In this document: positions 7,190 through 19,077 of the stretch, one piece after another | Layout: the number at the start of each line of letters is the position of its first letter | How positions within the stretch are numbered: position 1 is the stretch's first letter | Assembly (NCBI RefSeq): GCF_003286085.1 | Contig: NW_020825426.1 | Span: 186,001-250,000, forward strand | Origin: Drosophila persimilis | Lineage: Eukaryota; Arthropoda; Insecta; Diptera; Drosophilidae | Direction: 5' to 3' | Length of the DNA stretch: 64,000 bases | Notes under the pieces: model-generated | What the model was told of the DNA's origin: nothing | Seen by the model: only the letters and a program-made list of their open reading frames with translations | Databases searched by the model: none | Program-made: the position numbers and the translations under genes

Positions 7190-10183
7190 TTTTTGTTTGT
7201 CGTATGCACGGCGGCAATACGCAATTAACATAACGCAACGTAACCCAGCTCACGCCTTGGCCTGATCCAGCAGGTTAGGGGAGCCAGAGTTACGTTGCGC
7301 TATGGGGACTTTATTGTACCTATACTATGGAGCATTTTTAGTACAATTTGTTGGGGCTGTAGCTTAAAAATATATGTAAATAGCTGTCTACGAACTGCTG
7401 AGAGCAGTCGTAGGCAGCAAATACTATGCTTTGAACAGCACGAAATCTCTTCTGCCGGCAGTGCTGCCGGCGCAATCATCTTGTGTGAATATCTCTCCGC
7501 CTTGGTAAACAGTCCGTTTGCCAGAGGGGGGGAGGGGGAGTGGGTAGAGCTAAAGCATAATACTCTAGACTTAGTTTAGATTTAAATTTAGACTATAATT
7601 AAGGGGAACATATTGGTTGCCTTACGTTGGCGGGAAGGGCGATTATATATATATGTTATTTATTCTAATTATTGTCTTCTTGTTCCTTTCATTTGTCTTG
7701 TTTTGTTTCTCCTCTGCCCACTGGTCCGGGGCAGCCAGAGCTTTTGCTTGTTTGCTTCCTTTTGTGTGCGCTTTCGTTGGCTTGGCTGTACCAGCACTAC
7801 ACATTCCCGGCATGGGAACTCGCCTGTATGCCAGCGTACAGACAATCTGTCAACCTGGTCATTTGGGCAATTAGAACATCAACTTTCTCTTCCAGTTTCT
7901 GGGTGGCTTCAGCAGCGGCGGCCGCATGCTGGATCCGCTCCTGAGTCAGCAGGGTGATGAGATAGTCCAGTTTCTGGCTGAGCTCATCGCTAGGACGGTC
8001 GTTCTGGTTGCTCACCGTGGGCTGGAGTCCAGCTGCGGTCGCTGTGGTTGGAGTAGTCTGCCATACTTGCCTCCCTGAAAGGGGCTGGGGATGACTCGCT
8101 GGCTGCCTTGTGCGGAGTGCATCGGCATAGGTGCTCGTCTGAGCTGGAGGAGCAGGAGCTCTTGCGCCTGAGCGCGATCGCCGGCGGCGCGGCTGCTGCA
8201 GTGCTGGAAAGCCCTGCTGGTTGGTGACGGGTGGCTGGCGGGGACGACGCAAACCCTGAGTGGCGGGTAAGGTAGGCATTGATAGTTTGCTCAACATCCT
8301 GTTGGTCTGTTCTAACCCATTTCTCCTTCTGTTGCAGTACTCCTTGTACTTGATGCATCCACGGTAGCTGGCAACATGGGGACCGTTGCAGTTTGCACAC
8401 TTCGGCACGTCCTCCCGCTTCTTGGGGCAGTCCTTGGGGTCATGCTTCTCCCCACACTTCAAACACACAACTGCACGGCTGCAGTAGTTCTTCGAGTGCC
8501 CAAACATTTGGCACTTGTGGCACTGGGGAACGCCTGGCGCGCGTATGGGCTTTTCAACCTTGATACGTTGGCTGCAAATTGCCGTTAGCTCATATATGCG
8601 ATTGTTTGTCTCATGAGGCTCAAGCTCGACTTCGAACAGGTCCAATGGCTCCTTCGTGAATCGCTTCGGTATATTGGCAATATGCCTCACCTTGTAGCCA
8701 AGTTTGTCGAGCTGTTCGCGCACCCAGTCTGTGGGTGTGGACCGATGCAGGTGACGTATGACGACACGCATACCCCTCTCGCTTCGCAGTCGATATGTGT
8801 GGTACTCCACACCTTCACCCTCAGATAGGAGCCGTATTAGGGTCCTATAGCCATCTATTGTGTGGCACATGACTTTGAGTGATCCGTTGTTGGCAGTCTT
8901 AGTGTCGTATGTGCCTGCGCCAATGGCATTGTCAATGCATTGGAGCAGGGGAACGATCTCTGGGACGTTGGGGATGAATATGGGGGCTGGCCGCACAGTT
9001 CTGGCGTCAGCAGTAGCAGCAGCATCGGGTGCGTGTGCAGTGGTAGGGGCAGGCGGGGGGGTGGAGTGAGGAGTGGAGGGCCTGCTTGTGGGAACAGGTT
9101 CCTCGGCTACCGTCTCTCCCTCGCTGCAGTCAGCGTCCACATCCATGTCATCGTTGGCTACATCGTCAGCATCCGAGAGTATTTCGAAATAGTTCGTTAT
9201 ACTCCTCTGGCTTGAGACGGGCTTCTCCTTGGGGATTGCTGTCCGCTTGCTCTTCTTGGCCGTCGCCTTTATGATCGACGAGCCCAAGGTGGTCGTCCGC
9301 TTTTTATGCCGGGCCTCAAACTCTGCCATCAGCTTGGCAGTAGCTTTCCTCTCCATTTCCAGTTTCTTCCGCTGCTCCTTGAGGATCTCGTGCAGGGTCG
9401 GCTGGCTCTGCACAGGTGCTGCAAGGGCACCAGCAGAAACTGGGGGTCGTTGAGCGGCGTGGGCGGCTACACGAGCAGCGCTATCGGTAGTGGGAGCTGT
9501 TGCAGCTGGAGGGCGATTGGCTGCGGCGGCAGCTACGCGAGTAGGGGCGGTGGCTTTGGCAGCAGCAGGAATAGCAGCACGGGCAGCTGCAGCAGAGGCT
9601 CTGGTTACCATGGTAGCGAGGGGGGATAGCGATGGCTTGGTTGACAGTGCAGAGGACGGGGCCTGCATCATCTTGGCTGCAGCGGCAGCTGAAGTTGATG
9701 GCATGTCGCTTGTCAGGTCCGCCAATGAGGTCGAACGACAGGAGAGGGGGCGCAATAGTTGCGGGGAGGGATGGAGGTCATCTTCGCTGTCCGAAAAGGG
9801 AGCACATGAGGCCGAATTGGTCTTCTTTTTCGACTTGGGACACGGCTTACGCACCATTGTTTATACTTTGTGGCTTTATTAGCACAAATTTATACACGTG
9901 TGAAAACGTTGGAGGGGGGGGGGGGGGGGACAGCAGCGGCTGCAGCCTACCCCACGTTTTTTCACTATCGGCACTTGGGTTATGTTCGGTATTGAACAAT
10001 TTCTACACGGCACAACACTTCGCGTTGCCCGGAATGTATTTGCAGAATATTGCACAATGTATATTTATACATGTGCAATAAATTCTGGGGATTTTTTGGC
10101 GATTTTTGATATTTTAATTATTAATTTTAGCGGAACGTTTTTTGGTTTTTTTTTTTTTTTGATGTTCAAACTTGCTCAGGGCA
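7190..10183 (-). mobile_element. Family 1 (HeT-A-like) element, copy 3
   Basis: A complete gag-only copy. Its 5' end carries a tag of 15 T plus 23 unique nt (10146-10183), which then meets the 6-T tail of copy 4. The 3' tail lies in the shared T run 7186-7194. Confidence 0.9.
7797..9857 (-). CDS. gag: Gag protein, family 1 (686 aa, intact)
   Basis: The protein is identical to the copy at 1815-3875. It is the third intact gag in a row and the last before the frameshifted 1b/mosaic block to the right. Confidence 0.9.
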   Translation of the reverse strand: MVRKPCPKSKKKTNSASCAPFSDSEDDLHPSPQLLRPLSCRSTSLADLTSDMPSTSAAAAAKMMQAPSSALSTKPSLSPLATMVTRASAAAARAAIPAAAKATAPTRVAAAAANRPPAATAPTTDSAARVAAHAAQRPPVSAGALAAPVQSQPTLHEILKEQRKKLEMERKATAKLMAEFEARHKKRTTTLGSSIIKATAKKSKRTAIPKEKPVSSQRSITNYFEILSDADDVANDDMDVDADCSEGETVAEEPVPTSRPSTPHSTPPPAPTTAHAPDAAATADARTVRPAPIFIPNVPEIVPLLQCIDNAIGAGTYDTKTANNGSLKVMCHTIDGYRTLIRLLSEGEGVEYHTYRLRSERGMRVVIRHLHRSTPTDWVREQLDKLGYKVRHIANIPKRFTKEPLDLFEVELEPHETNNRIYELTAICSQRIKVEKPIRAPGVPQCHKCQMFGHSKNYCSRAVVCLKCGEKHDPKDCPKKREDVPKCANCNGPHVASYRGCIKYKEYCNRRRNGLEQTNRMLSKLSMPTLPATQGLRRPRQPPVTNQQGFPALQQPRRRRSRSGARAPAPPAQTSTYADALRTRQPASHPQPLSGRQVWQTTPTTATAAGLQPTVSNQNDRPSDELSQKLDYLITLLTQERIQHAAAAAEATQKLEEKVDVLIAQMTRLTDCLYAGIQASSHAGNV

Positions 10184-13152
10184 TTTTTTGTTTGTCGTAT
10201 GCACGGCGGCAATACGCAATTAACATAACGCAACGTAACCCAGCTCACGCCTTGGCCTGATCCAGCAGGTTAGGGGAGCCAGAGTTACGTTGCGCTATGG
10301 GGACTTTATTGTACCTATACTATGGAGCATTTTTAGTACAATTTGTTGGGGCTGTAGCTTAAAAATATATGTAAATAGCTGTCTACGAACTGCTGAGAGC
10401 AGTCGTAGGCAGCAAATACAATGCTTTTTACAGCACGAATTCACTTCTGCCGGCAGTTCTTCCGGCGCAATCATCTTCTGGGAACTTCTCTCCACTTTGG
10501 TAAACAGTCCGTTTGCCAGAGGGGGGAGGGGGGAGTGAGTAGAGCTAAAGCATAATGCTCTTGACTTAGATTAGATTTAAATGTAGACTATCAAATAAGG
10601 AGATACATTTTGGTTGCCTTACATTGGCAGAAAGGGCGATTATATATATATATGTTATTTATTCTAATTATTGTCTTCTTGTTCATTTTTTCGTCTTGTT
10701 TTGTTTCTCCTCTGCCCACTGGTCCGGGGCAGCCAGAGCTTTTGCTTGTTTGCTTCTGTCTGTGTGCGCTTTCGTCGGCCTAGCTGTACCAGCACTATGC
10801 ATTCCCGGCATGGGAACTCGCCTGAATGCCAGCGTATAGACAATCTGTCAGCCTGGTCATTTGGGCAATTAGAACATCCATTTTCTCTTCCAGTTTCTGG
10901 GTGGCTTCAGCAGCGGCGGCCGCATGCTGGATCCGCTCCTGAGTCAGCAGGGTGATGAGATAGTCCAGCTTTCTGGCTGAGCTCATCGCTAGGACGGTCG
11001 TTCTGGTTGCTCACCGTGGGCTGGAGTCCAGCTGCGGTCGCTGTGGTTGGAGTAGTCTGCCATACTTGCCTCCCTGAAGGGGCTGGGGATGACTCGCTGG
11101 CTGCCTTGTGCGGAGTGCATCGGCATAGGTGCTCGTCTGAGCTGGAGGAGCAGGGAGCTCTTGCGCCTGAGCGCGATCGCCGGCGGCGCTGGCTGCTGCA
11201 GTGCTGGAAAGCCCTGCTGGTTGGTGACGGGTGGCTGGCGGGGACGACGCAAACCCTGAGTGGCGGGTAAGGTAGGCATTGATAGTTTGCTCAGCATCCT
11301 GTTGGTCTGTTCTACCCATTTCTCCTTCTGTATTACAGTACTCCTTGTACTTGATGCATCCACGGTAGCTGGCAACATGGGGACCGTTGCAGTTTGCACA
11401 CTTCGGCACGTCCTCCCGCTTCTTGGGGCAGTCCTTGGGGTCATGCTTCTCCCCACACTTCAAACACACAACTGCACGGCTGCAGTAGTTCTTCGAGTGC
11501 CCAAACATTTGGCACTTGTGGCACTGGGGAACGCCTGGCGCGCGTATGGGCTTTTCAACCTTGATACGTTGGCTGCAAATTGCCGTTAGCTCATATATGC
11601 GATTGTTTGTCTCATGAGGCTCAAGCTCGACTTCGAACAGGTCCAATGGCTCCTTCGTGAATCGCTTCGGTATATTGGCAATATGCCTCACCTTGTAGCC
11701 AAGTTTGTCGAGCTGTTCGCGCACCCAGTCTGTGGGTGTGGACCGATGCAGGTGACGTATGACGACACGCATACCCCTCTCGCTTCGCAGTCGATATGTG
11801 TGGTACTCCACACCTTCACCCTCAGATAGGAGCCGTATTAGGGTCCTATAGCCATCTATTGTGTGGCACATGACTTTGAGTGATCCGTTGTTGGCAGTCT
11901 TAGTGTCGTATGTGCCTGCGCCAATGGCATTGTCAATGCATTGGAGCAGGGGAACGATCTCATGGGACGTTGGGGATGAATATGGGGGCTGGCCGCACAG
12001 TTCTGGCGTCAGCAGTAGCAGCAGCATCGGGTGCGTGTGCAGTGGTGGGGGCAGGCGGGGGGGTGGAGTGAGGAGTGGAGGGCCTGCTTGTGGGAACAGG
12101 TTCCTCGGCTACCGTCTCTCCCTCGCTGCAGTCGGCGTCCACATCCATGTCAGTCGTTGGCTACATCGTCAGCATCCGAAAGTATTTCGAAGTAGTTCGT
12201 TATACTCCTCTGGCTAGAGTCATTCTTCTCCTTGGGGATTGCTGTCCGCTTGCTTCTTCTTGGCCGTACGCCTTTATAATCGGCGAGCCCAAGGTGGTCG
12301 TCCGCTTCTTATTCCGGGCCTCATACTCTGCCATCAGCTTGGCAGTAGCTTTCCTCTCCATTTCCAGTTTCTTCCGCTGCTCCTTGAGGATCTCGTGCAG
12401 AGTCGGCTGGCTCTGCACAGGTGCTGCAAGGGCACCAGCAGAAACTGGGGGTCGTTGAGCGGCGTGGGCGGCTACACGAGCAGCGCTATCGGTAGTGGGA
12501 GCTGTTGCAGCTGGAGGGCGTTTAGCTGCGGCGGCAGCTACGCGAGTAGGGGCGGCGGCTTTGGCAGCAGCAGGAATGGCAGCGCGGGCAGCTGCAGCAG
12601 AGGCTCTGGTTACCATGGTAGCGAGGGGGGATAGCGATGGCTTGGTTGACAGTGCAGAGGACGGGGCCTGCATCATCTTGGCTGCAGCGGCAGCTGAAGT
12701 TGATGGCATGTCGCTTGTCAGATCCGCCAATGAGGTCGAACGACAGGAGAGGGGGCGCAATAGTTGCGGGGAGGGATGGAGGTCATCTTCGCTGTCCGAA
12801 AAGGGAGCACATGAGGCCGAATTGGTCTTCTTTTTCGACTTGGGACACGGCTTTCGCACCATTGTTTATACTTTGTGGCTTTATTAGCACAAATTTATAC
12901 ACGTGTGAAAATGTTGGAGGGGGGGGGGGGGGGGACAGCAGCGGCTGCAGCCTACCCCACGTTTTTTTCAGTTTCGGCACTTTGGTTATGTTTGCACTGC
13001 GAAAACTTTTACACGGCACAACACTTCGTTGCCCGGAATGTATTTGCAAAAATATTGCACAATGTATTAATACATGTGCAATATATTTTGAGAATTTTTA
13101 GCAATTTTTATTGCTTTAATTTTTGTATTTTTGCGGAGCTTTTTTTTTTGAT
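10184..13152 (-). mobile_element. Family 1 element, copy 4, 1a/1b mosaic
   Basis: The 3' end up to about 10415 is type 1a. The rest of the 3' UTR and the gag C-terminus are type 1b. The middle of gag (about 11000-11950) is 1a again, and the gag N-terminus and 5' UTR are 1b. The 5' end stops three bases into the tag (gat, 13150-13152). Several 1-nt insertions fall exactly where 1a and 1b differ. Confidence 0.85.
10795..12862 (-). pseudogene. gag: Gag, family 1, frameshifted (probably by consensus error)
   Basis: All parts of the 686-aa Gag are present but split over frames: 12862-12200 (N-terminus), 12148-11960, 12027-11011 (PRE_C2HC region and three knuckles) and 10986-10795 (C-terminus). 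The shifts come from single extra bases, for example at about 10968, 11153, 11963, 12148, 12255 and 12267. At most of these sites the 1a base and the 1b base are both written. I therefore think the breaks are more likely assembly artefacts than mutations, but a true pseudogene cannot be excluded. Confidence 0.75.
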
Positions 13153-16103
13153 TTTTTTGTTTGTCGTATGCACGGCGGCAATACGCAATTAACATAACGC
13201 AACGCAACCCAGCTCGCGCCTTGGCCTGATCCAGCAGGTTAGGGGAGCCAGAGTTACGTTGCGCTATGGGGACTTTATTGTACATATACTACACTAGCAT
13301 TTTAAGTACATTGTATTGGGGCTGTCAGTGTATAAATGTATGTATATAGCTGTCTACCAACTGCTGTTTAGCAGTCGTAGGCAGCAAATACAATGCTTTT
13401 TTACAGCACGAATTCACTTCTGCCGGCAGTTCTTCCGGCGCAATCATCTTCTGGGAACTTCTCTCCACTTTGGTAAACAGTCCGTTTGCCAGAGGGGGGA
13501 GGGGGGAGTGAGTAGAGCTAAAGCATAATGCTCTTGACTTAGATTAGATTTAAATGTAGACTATCAAATAAGGAGATACATTTTGGTTGCCTTACATTGG
13601 CAGAAAGGGCGATTATATATATATATGTTATTTATTCTAATTATTGTCTTCTTGTTCATTTTTTCGTCTTGTTTTGTTTCTCCTCTGCCCACTGGTCCGG
13701 GGCAGCCAGAGCTTTTGCTTGTTTGCTTCTGTCTGTGTGCGCTTTCGTCGGCCTAGCTGTACCAGCACTATGCATTCCCGGCATGGGAACTCGCCTGAAT
13801 GCCAGCGTATAGACAATCTGTCAGCCTGGTCATTTGGGCAATTAGAACATCCATTTTCTCTTCCAGTTTCTGGGTGGCTTCAGCAGCGGCGGCCGCATGC
13901 TGGATCCGCTCCTGTGTCAGCAGTGTGATCAGGTAGTCCAGTTTCTGGCTGAGCTCATCGCTAGGACGGTCGTTCTGGTTGCTCACCGTGGGCTGGAATC
14001 CAGCTGCGGTCGCTGTGGGTGGAGTTGAGTGCCCTACCTGCCTCCCGGGAGGAGGCTGGGGATGACTCGCTGGCTGCCTTGTGCGGAGTGCATCGGCATA
14101 GGTGCTCGTCTGAGCTGGAGGAGCAGGAGCTCTTGCGCCTGAGCGCGATCGCCGGCGGCGCTGGCTGCTGCAGTGCTGGAAAGCCCTGCTGGTTGGTGAC
14201 GGGTGGCTGGCGGGGGACGACGCAAACCCTGAGTGGCGGGTAAGGTAGGCATTGATAGTTTGCTCAACATCCTGTTGGTCTGTTCTAACCCATTTCTCCT
14301 TCTGTTGCAGTACTCCTTGTACTTGATGCATCCACGGTAGCTGGCAACATGGGGACCGTTGCAGTTTGCACATTTCGGCACGTCCTCCCGCTTCTTGGGG
14401 CAGTCCTTGGGGTCATGCTTCTCCCCACACTTGAGACATACAACTGCACGGCTGCAGTAGTTCTTGGAGTGCCCATAACATTTGGCATTTGTGGCACTGA
14501 GGAACGCCTGGCGCACGTATGGGCTTCTCTACCTTGACTCGTTGGCTGCAAATTGCCGTTAGCTCGTATATACTGCTGTTATTCTCCTGGGGCTCAAGCT
14601 CAACCTCGAATAGGTCCAATGGCTCCTTTGTAAATCGCTTCGGTATATTGGCAATATGCCTCACCTTGTAGCCAAGTCTATCGAGCTGTTCGCGCACCCA
14701 GTCTGTGGGTGTGGAACGGTGCAGGTGACGTATAACGATGCGCATACCCCTTTCGCTTCGCAGGCGAAATGTGTGATATTCGACACCTTCTCCCTCAGAT
14801 AGGAGCCGAATTAGGGCCCTATATCCATCAATTGTATGGCACATGACTTTCAGAGATCCATTGTTGGCAGTCTTAGTGTCGTATGTGCCTGCGCCAATGG
14901 CATTGTCAATGCATTGGAGCAGGGGAACGATCTCAGGGACGTTGGGGATGAATATGGGGGCTGGCCGCACAGTTCTGGCGTCAGCAGTAGCAGCAGCATC
15001 GGGTGCGTGTGCAGTGGTGGGGGCAGGCGGGGGGGTGGAGTGAGGAGTGGAGGGCCTGCTTGTGGGAACAGGTTCCTCGGCTACCGTCTCTCCCTCGCTG
15101 CAGTCGGCGTCCACATCCATGTCGTCGTTGGCTACATCGTCAGCATCCGAAAGTATTTCGAAGTAGTTCGTTATACTCCTCTGGCTAGAGTCATTCTTCT
15201 CCTTGGGGATTGCTGTCCGCTTGTTCTTCTTGGCCGACGCCTTTATAATCGGCGAGCCCAAGGTGGTCGTCCGCTTCTTATTCCGGGCCTCATACTCTGC
15301 CATCAGCTTGGCAGTAGCTTTCCTCTCCATTTCCAGTTTCTTCCGCTGCTCCTTGAGGATCTCGTGCAGAGTCGGCTGGCTCTGCACAGGTGCTGCAAGG
15401 GCACCAGCAGAAACTGGGGGTCGTTGAGCGGCGTGGGCGGCTACACGAGCAGCGCTATCGGTAGTGGGAGCTGTTGCAGCTGGAGGGCGTTTAGCTGCGG
15501 CGGCAGCTACGCGAGTAGGGGCGGCGGCTTTGGCAGCAGCAGGAATGGCAGCGCGGGCAGCTGCAGCAGAGGCTCTGGTTACCATGGTAGCGAGGGGGGA
15601 TAGCGATGGCTTGGTTGACAGTGCAGAGGACGGGGCCTGCATCATCTTGGCTGCAGCGGCAGCTGAAGTTGATGGCATGTCGCTTGTCAGATCCGCCAAT
15701 GAGGTCGAACGACAGGAGAGGGGGCGCAATAGTTGCGGGGAGGGATGGAGGTCATCTTCGCTGTCCGAAAAGGGAGCACATGAGGCCGAATTGGTCTTCT
15801 TTTTCGACTTGGGACACGGCTTTCGCACCATTGTTTATACTTTGTGGCTTTATTAGCACAAATTTATACACGTGTGAAAATGTTGGAGGGGGGGGGGGAC
15901 AGCAGCGGCTGCAGCCTACCCCACGTTTTTTTCAGTTTCGGCACTTTGGTTATGTTTGCACTGCGAAAACTTTTACACGGCACAACACTTCGTTGCCCGG
16001 AATGTATTTGCAAAAATATTGCACAATGTATTAATACATGTGCAATATATTTTGAGAATTTTTAGCAATTTTTATTGCTTTAATTTTTGTATTTTTGCGG
16101 AGC
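13153..16103 (-). mobile_element. Family 1 element, copy 5, subtype 1b
   Basis: A gag-only copy whose 3' UTR, most of gag and 5' UTR are of the diverged 1b type; in the 5' UTR the segment right of the G run differs clearly from 1a. The 5' end lies in a T run (16104-16112) with no tag. The gag is broken near the first zinc knuckle. Confidence 0.87.
13768..15831 (-). pseudogene. gag: Gag, family 1b, frameshifted
   Basis: Frame 15831-14413 gives residues 1 to about 452, with the PRE_C2HC region and the start of the first knuckle. An extra base near 14476 shifts the frame inside the first knuckle. Knuckles 2 and 3 continue in another frame, and further extra bases near 14213 and 14161 restore the C-terminal frame down to 13768. 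The last two lie at 1a/1b difference sites. The N-terminal two thirds would still be made as a truncated protein. Confidence 0.75.
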
Positions 16104-19077
16104 TTTTTTTTTGTTTGTCGTATGCACGGCGGCAATACGCAATTAACATAACGCAACGCAACCCAGCTCGCGCCTTGGCCTGATCCAGCAGGTTAGGGGA
16201 GCCAGAGTTACGTTGCGCTATGGGGACTTTATTGTACATATACTACACTAGCATTTTAAGTACATTGTATTGGGGCTGTCAGTGTATAAATGTATGTATA
16301 TAGCTGTCTACCAACTGCTGTTTAGCAGTCGTAGGCAGCAAATACAATGCTTTTTTACAGCACGAATTCACTTCTGCCGGCAGTTCTTCCGGCGCAATCA
16401 TCTTCTGGGAACTTCTCTCCACTTTGGTAAACAGTCCGTTTGCCAGAGGGGGGAGGGGGGAGTGAGTAGAGCTAAAGCATAATGCTCTTGACTTAGATTA
16501 GATTTAAATGTAGACTATCAAATAAGGAGATACATTTTGGTTGCCTTACATTGGCAGAAAGGGCGATTATATATATATATGTTATTTATTCTAATTATTG
16601 TCTTCTTGTTCATTTTTTCGTCTTGTTTTGTTTCTCCTCTGCCCACTGGTCCGGGGCAGCCAGAGCTTTTGCTTGTTTGCTTCTGTCTGTGTGCGCTTTC
16701 GTCGGCCTAGCTGTACCAGCACTATGCATTCCCGGCATGGGAACTCGCCTGAATGCCAGCGTATAGACAATCTGTCAGCCTGGTCATTTGGGCAATTAGA
16801 ACATCCATTTTCTCTTCCAGTTTCTGGGTGGCTTCAGCAGCGGCGGCCGCATGCTGGATCCGCTCCTGTGTCAGCAGTGTGATCAGGTAGTCCAGCTTCT
16901 GGCTGAGTTCATCGCTAGGACGGTCGTTCTGGTTGCTCACCGTGGGCTGGAGTCCAGCTGCGGTCGCTGTGGTTGGAGTTGTCTGCCATGCTTGCCTCCC
17001 TGGAAGGGGCTGGGGATGACTCGCTGGCTGCCTTGTGCGGAGTGCATCGGCATAGCTGCTCATCTGAGCTGGAGGAGCAGGGGGTCTTGCGCCTGAGCGC
17101 GCTCGCCGGCGGCTTGGCTGCTGCAGTGCTGGAAAGCCCTGCTGGTTCATGACGGGTGGCTGGCGGGGGCGCCGCAAACCCTGAGTGGCGGGTAGGGTAG
17201 GCATCGAAAGTTTTCTCAGCATGTTGTTGGTCTGTTCTGTCCCATTTCTCATTTTATTACAGTACTCCTTGTACTTGATGCATCCACGGTAGCTGGCCAC
17301 ATGGGGACCGTTGCAGTTTGCACATTTCGGCACGTCCTCCCGCTTCTTGGGGCAGTCCTTGGGGTCATGCTTCTCCCCACACTTGAGACATACAACTGCA
17401 CGGCTGCAGTAGTTCTTGGAGTGCCCAAACATTTGGCATTTGTGGCACTGAGGAACGCCTGGCGCACGTATGGGCTTCTCTACCTTGACTCGTTGGCTGC
17501 AAATTGCCGTTAGCTCGTATATACTGCTGTTATTCTCCTGGGGCTCAAGCTCAACCTCGAATAGGTCCAATGGCTCCTTTGTAAATCGCTTCGGTATATT
17601 GGCAATATGCCTCACCTTGTAGCCAAGTCTATCGAGCTGTTCGCGCACCCAGTCTGTGGGTGTGGAACGGTGCAGGTGACGTATAACGATGCGCATACCC
17701 CTTTCGCTTCGCAGGCGAAATGTGTGATATTCGACACCTTCTCCCTCAGATAGGAGCCGAATTAGGGCCCTATATCCATCAATTGTATGGCACATGACTT
17801 TCAGAGATCCATTGTTGGCAGTCTTAGTGTCGTATGTGCCTGCGCCAATGGCATTGTCAATGCATTGGAGCAGGGGAACGATCTCAGGGACGTTGGGGAT
17901 GAATATGGGGGCTGGCCGCACAGTTCTGGCGTCAGCAGTAGCAGCAGCATCGGGTGCGTGTGCAGTGGTAGGGGGCAGGCGGGGGGGGGGAGTGAGGAGT
18001 GGAGGGCCTGCTTGTGGGAACAGGTTCCTCGGCTACCGTCTCTCCCTCGCTGCAGTCGGCGTCCACATCCATGTCGTCGTTGGCTACATCGTCAGCATCC
18101 GAAAGTATTTCGAAGTAGTTCGTTATACTCCTCTGGCTAGAGTCATTCTTCTCCTTGGGGATTGCTGTCCGCTTGTTCTTCTTGGCCGACGCCTTTATAA
18201 TCGGCGAGCCCAAGGTGGTCGTCCGCTTCTTATTCCGGGCCTCATACTCTGCCATCAGCTTGGCAGTAGCTTTCCTCTCCATTTCCAGTTTCTTCCGCTG
18301 CTCCTTGAGGATCTCGTGCAGAGTCGGCTGGCTCTGCACAGGTGCTGCAAGGGCACCAGCAGAAACTGGGGGTCGTTGAGCGGCGTGGGCGGCTACACGA
18401 GCAGCGCTATCGGTAGTGGGAGCTGTTGCAGCTGGAGGGCGTTTAGCTGCGGCGGCAGCTACGCGAGTAGGGGCGGCGGCTTTGGCAGCAGCAGGAATGG
18501 CAGCGCGGGCAGCTGCAGCAGAGGCTCTGGTTACCATGGTAGCGAGGGGGGATAGCGATGGCTTGGTTGACAGTGCAGAGGACGGGGCCTGCATCATCTT
18601 GGCTGCAGCGGCAGCTGAAGTTGATGGCATGTCGCTTGTCAGATCCGCCAATGAGGTCGAACGACAGGAGAGGGGGCGCAATAGTTGCGGGGAGGGATGG
18701 AGGTCATCTTCGCTGTCCGAAAAGGGAGCACATGAGGCCGAATTGGTCTTCTTTTTCGACTTGGGACACGGCTTTCGCACCATTGTTTATACTTTGTGGC
18801 TTTATTAGCACAAATTTATACACGTGTGAAAACGTTGGAGGGGGGGGGGGGGACAGCAGCGGCTGCAGCCTACCCCACGTTTTTTCACTATCGGCACTTG
18901 GGTTATGTTCGGTATTGAACAATTTCTACACGGCACAACACTTCGCGTTGCCCGGAATGTATTTGCAGAATATTGCACAATGTATATTTATACATGTGCA
19001 ATAAATTCTGGGGATTTTTTGGCGATTTTTGATATTTTAATTATTAATTTTAGCGGAACTTTTTTTTTTCTTTTGAT
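16104..19077 (-). mobile_element. Family 1 element, copy 6, mostly 1b with 1a 5' UTR
   Basis: The 3' UTR and gag are 1b, while the 5' UTR right of about 18830 is 1a. The 5' end shows a T run with one C and a gat remnant of the tag (19075-19077). The following copy has almost no tail (one or two T). Confidence 0.85.
16722..18783 (-). pseudogene. gag: Gag, family 1b, single frameshift
   Basis: Two long frames cover the whole protein: 18783-17932 (residues 1 to about 275) and 17921-16722 (from the PRE_C2HC region through three zinc knuckles to the C-terminus). One extra base in the G-rich stretch near 17970 separates them; the site reads as a merge of the 1a and 1b versions. This is the best example of the 1b Gag, which differs from 1a at many residues in the Arg-rich region after the knuckles. 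It may be intact in the real genome. Confidence 0.78.
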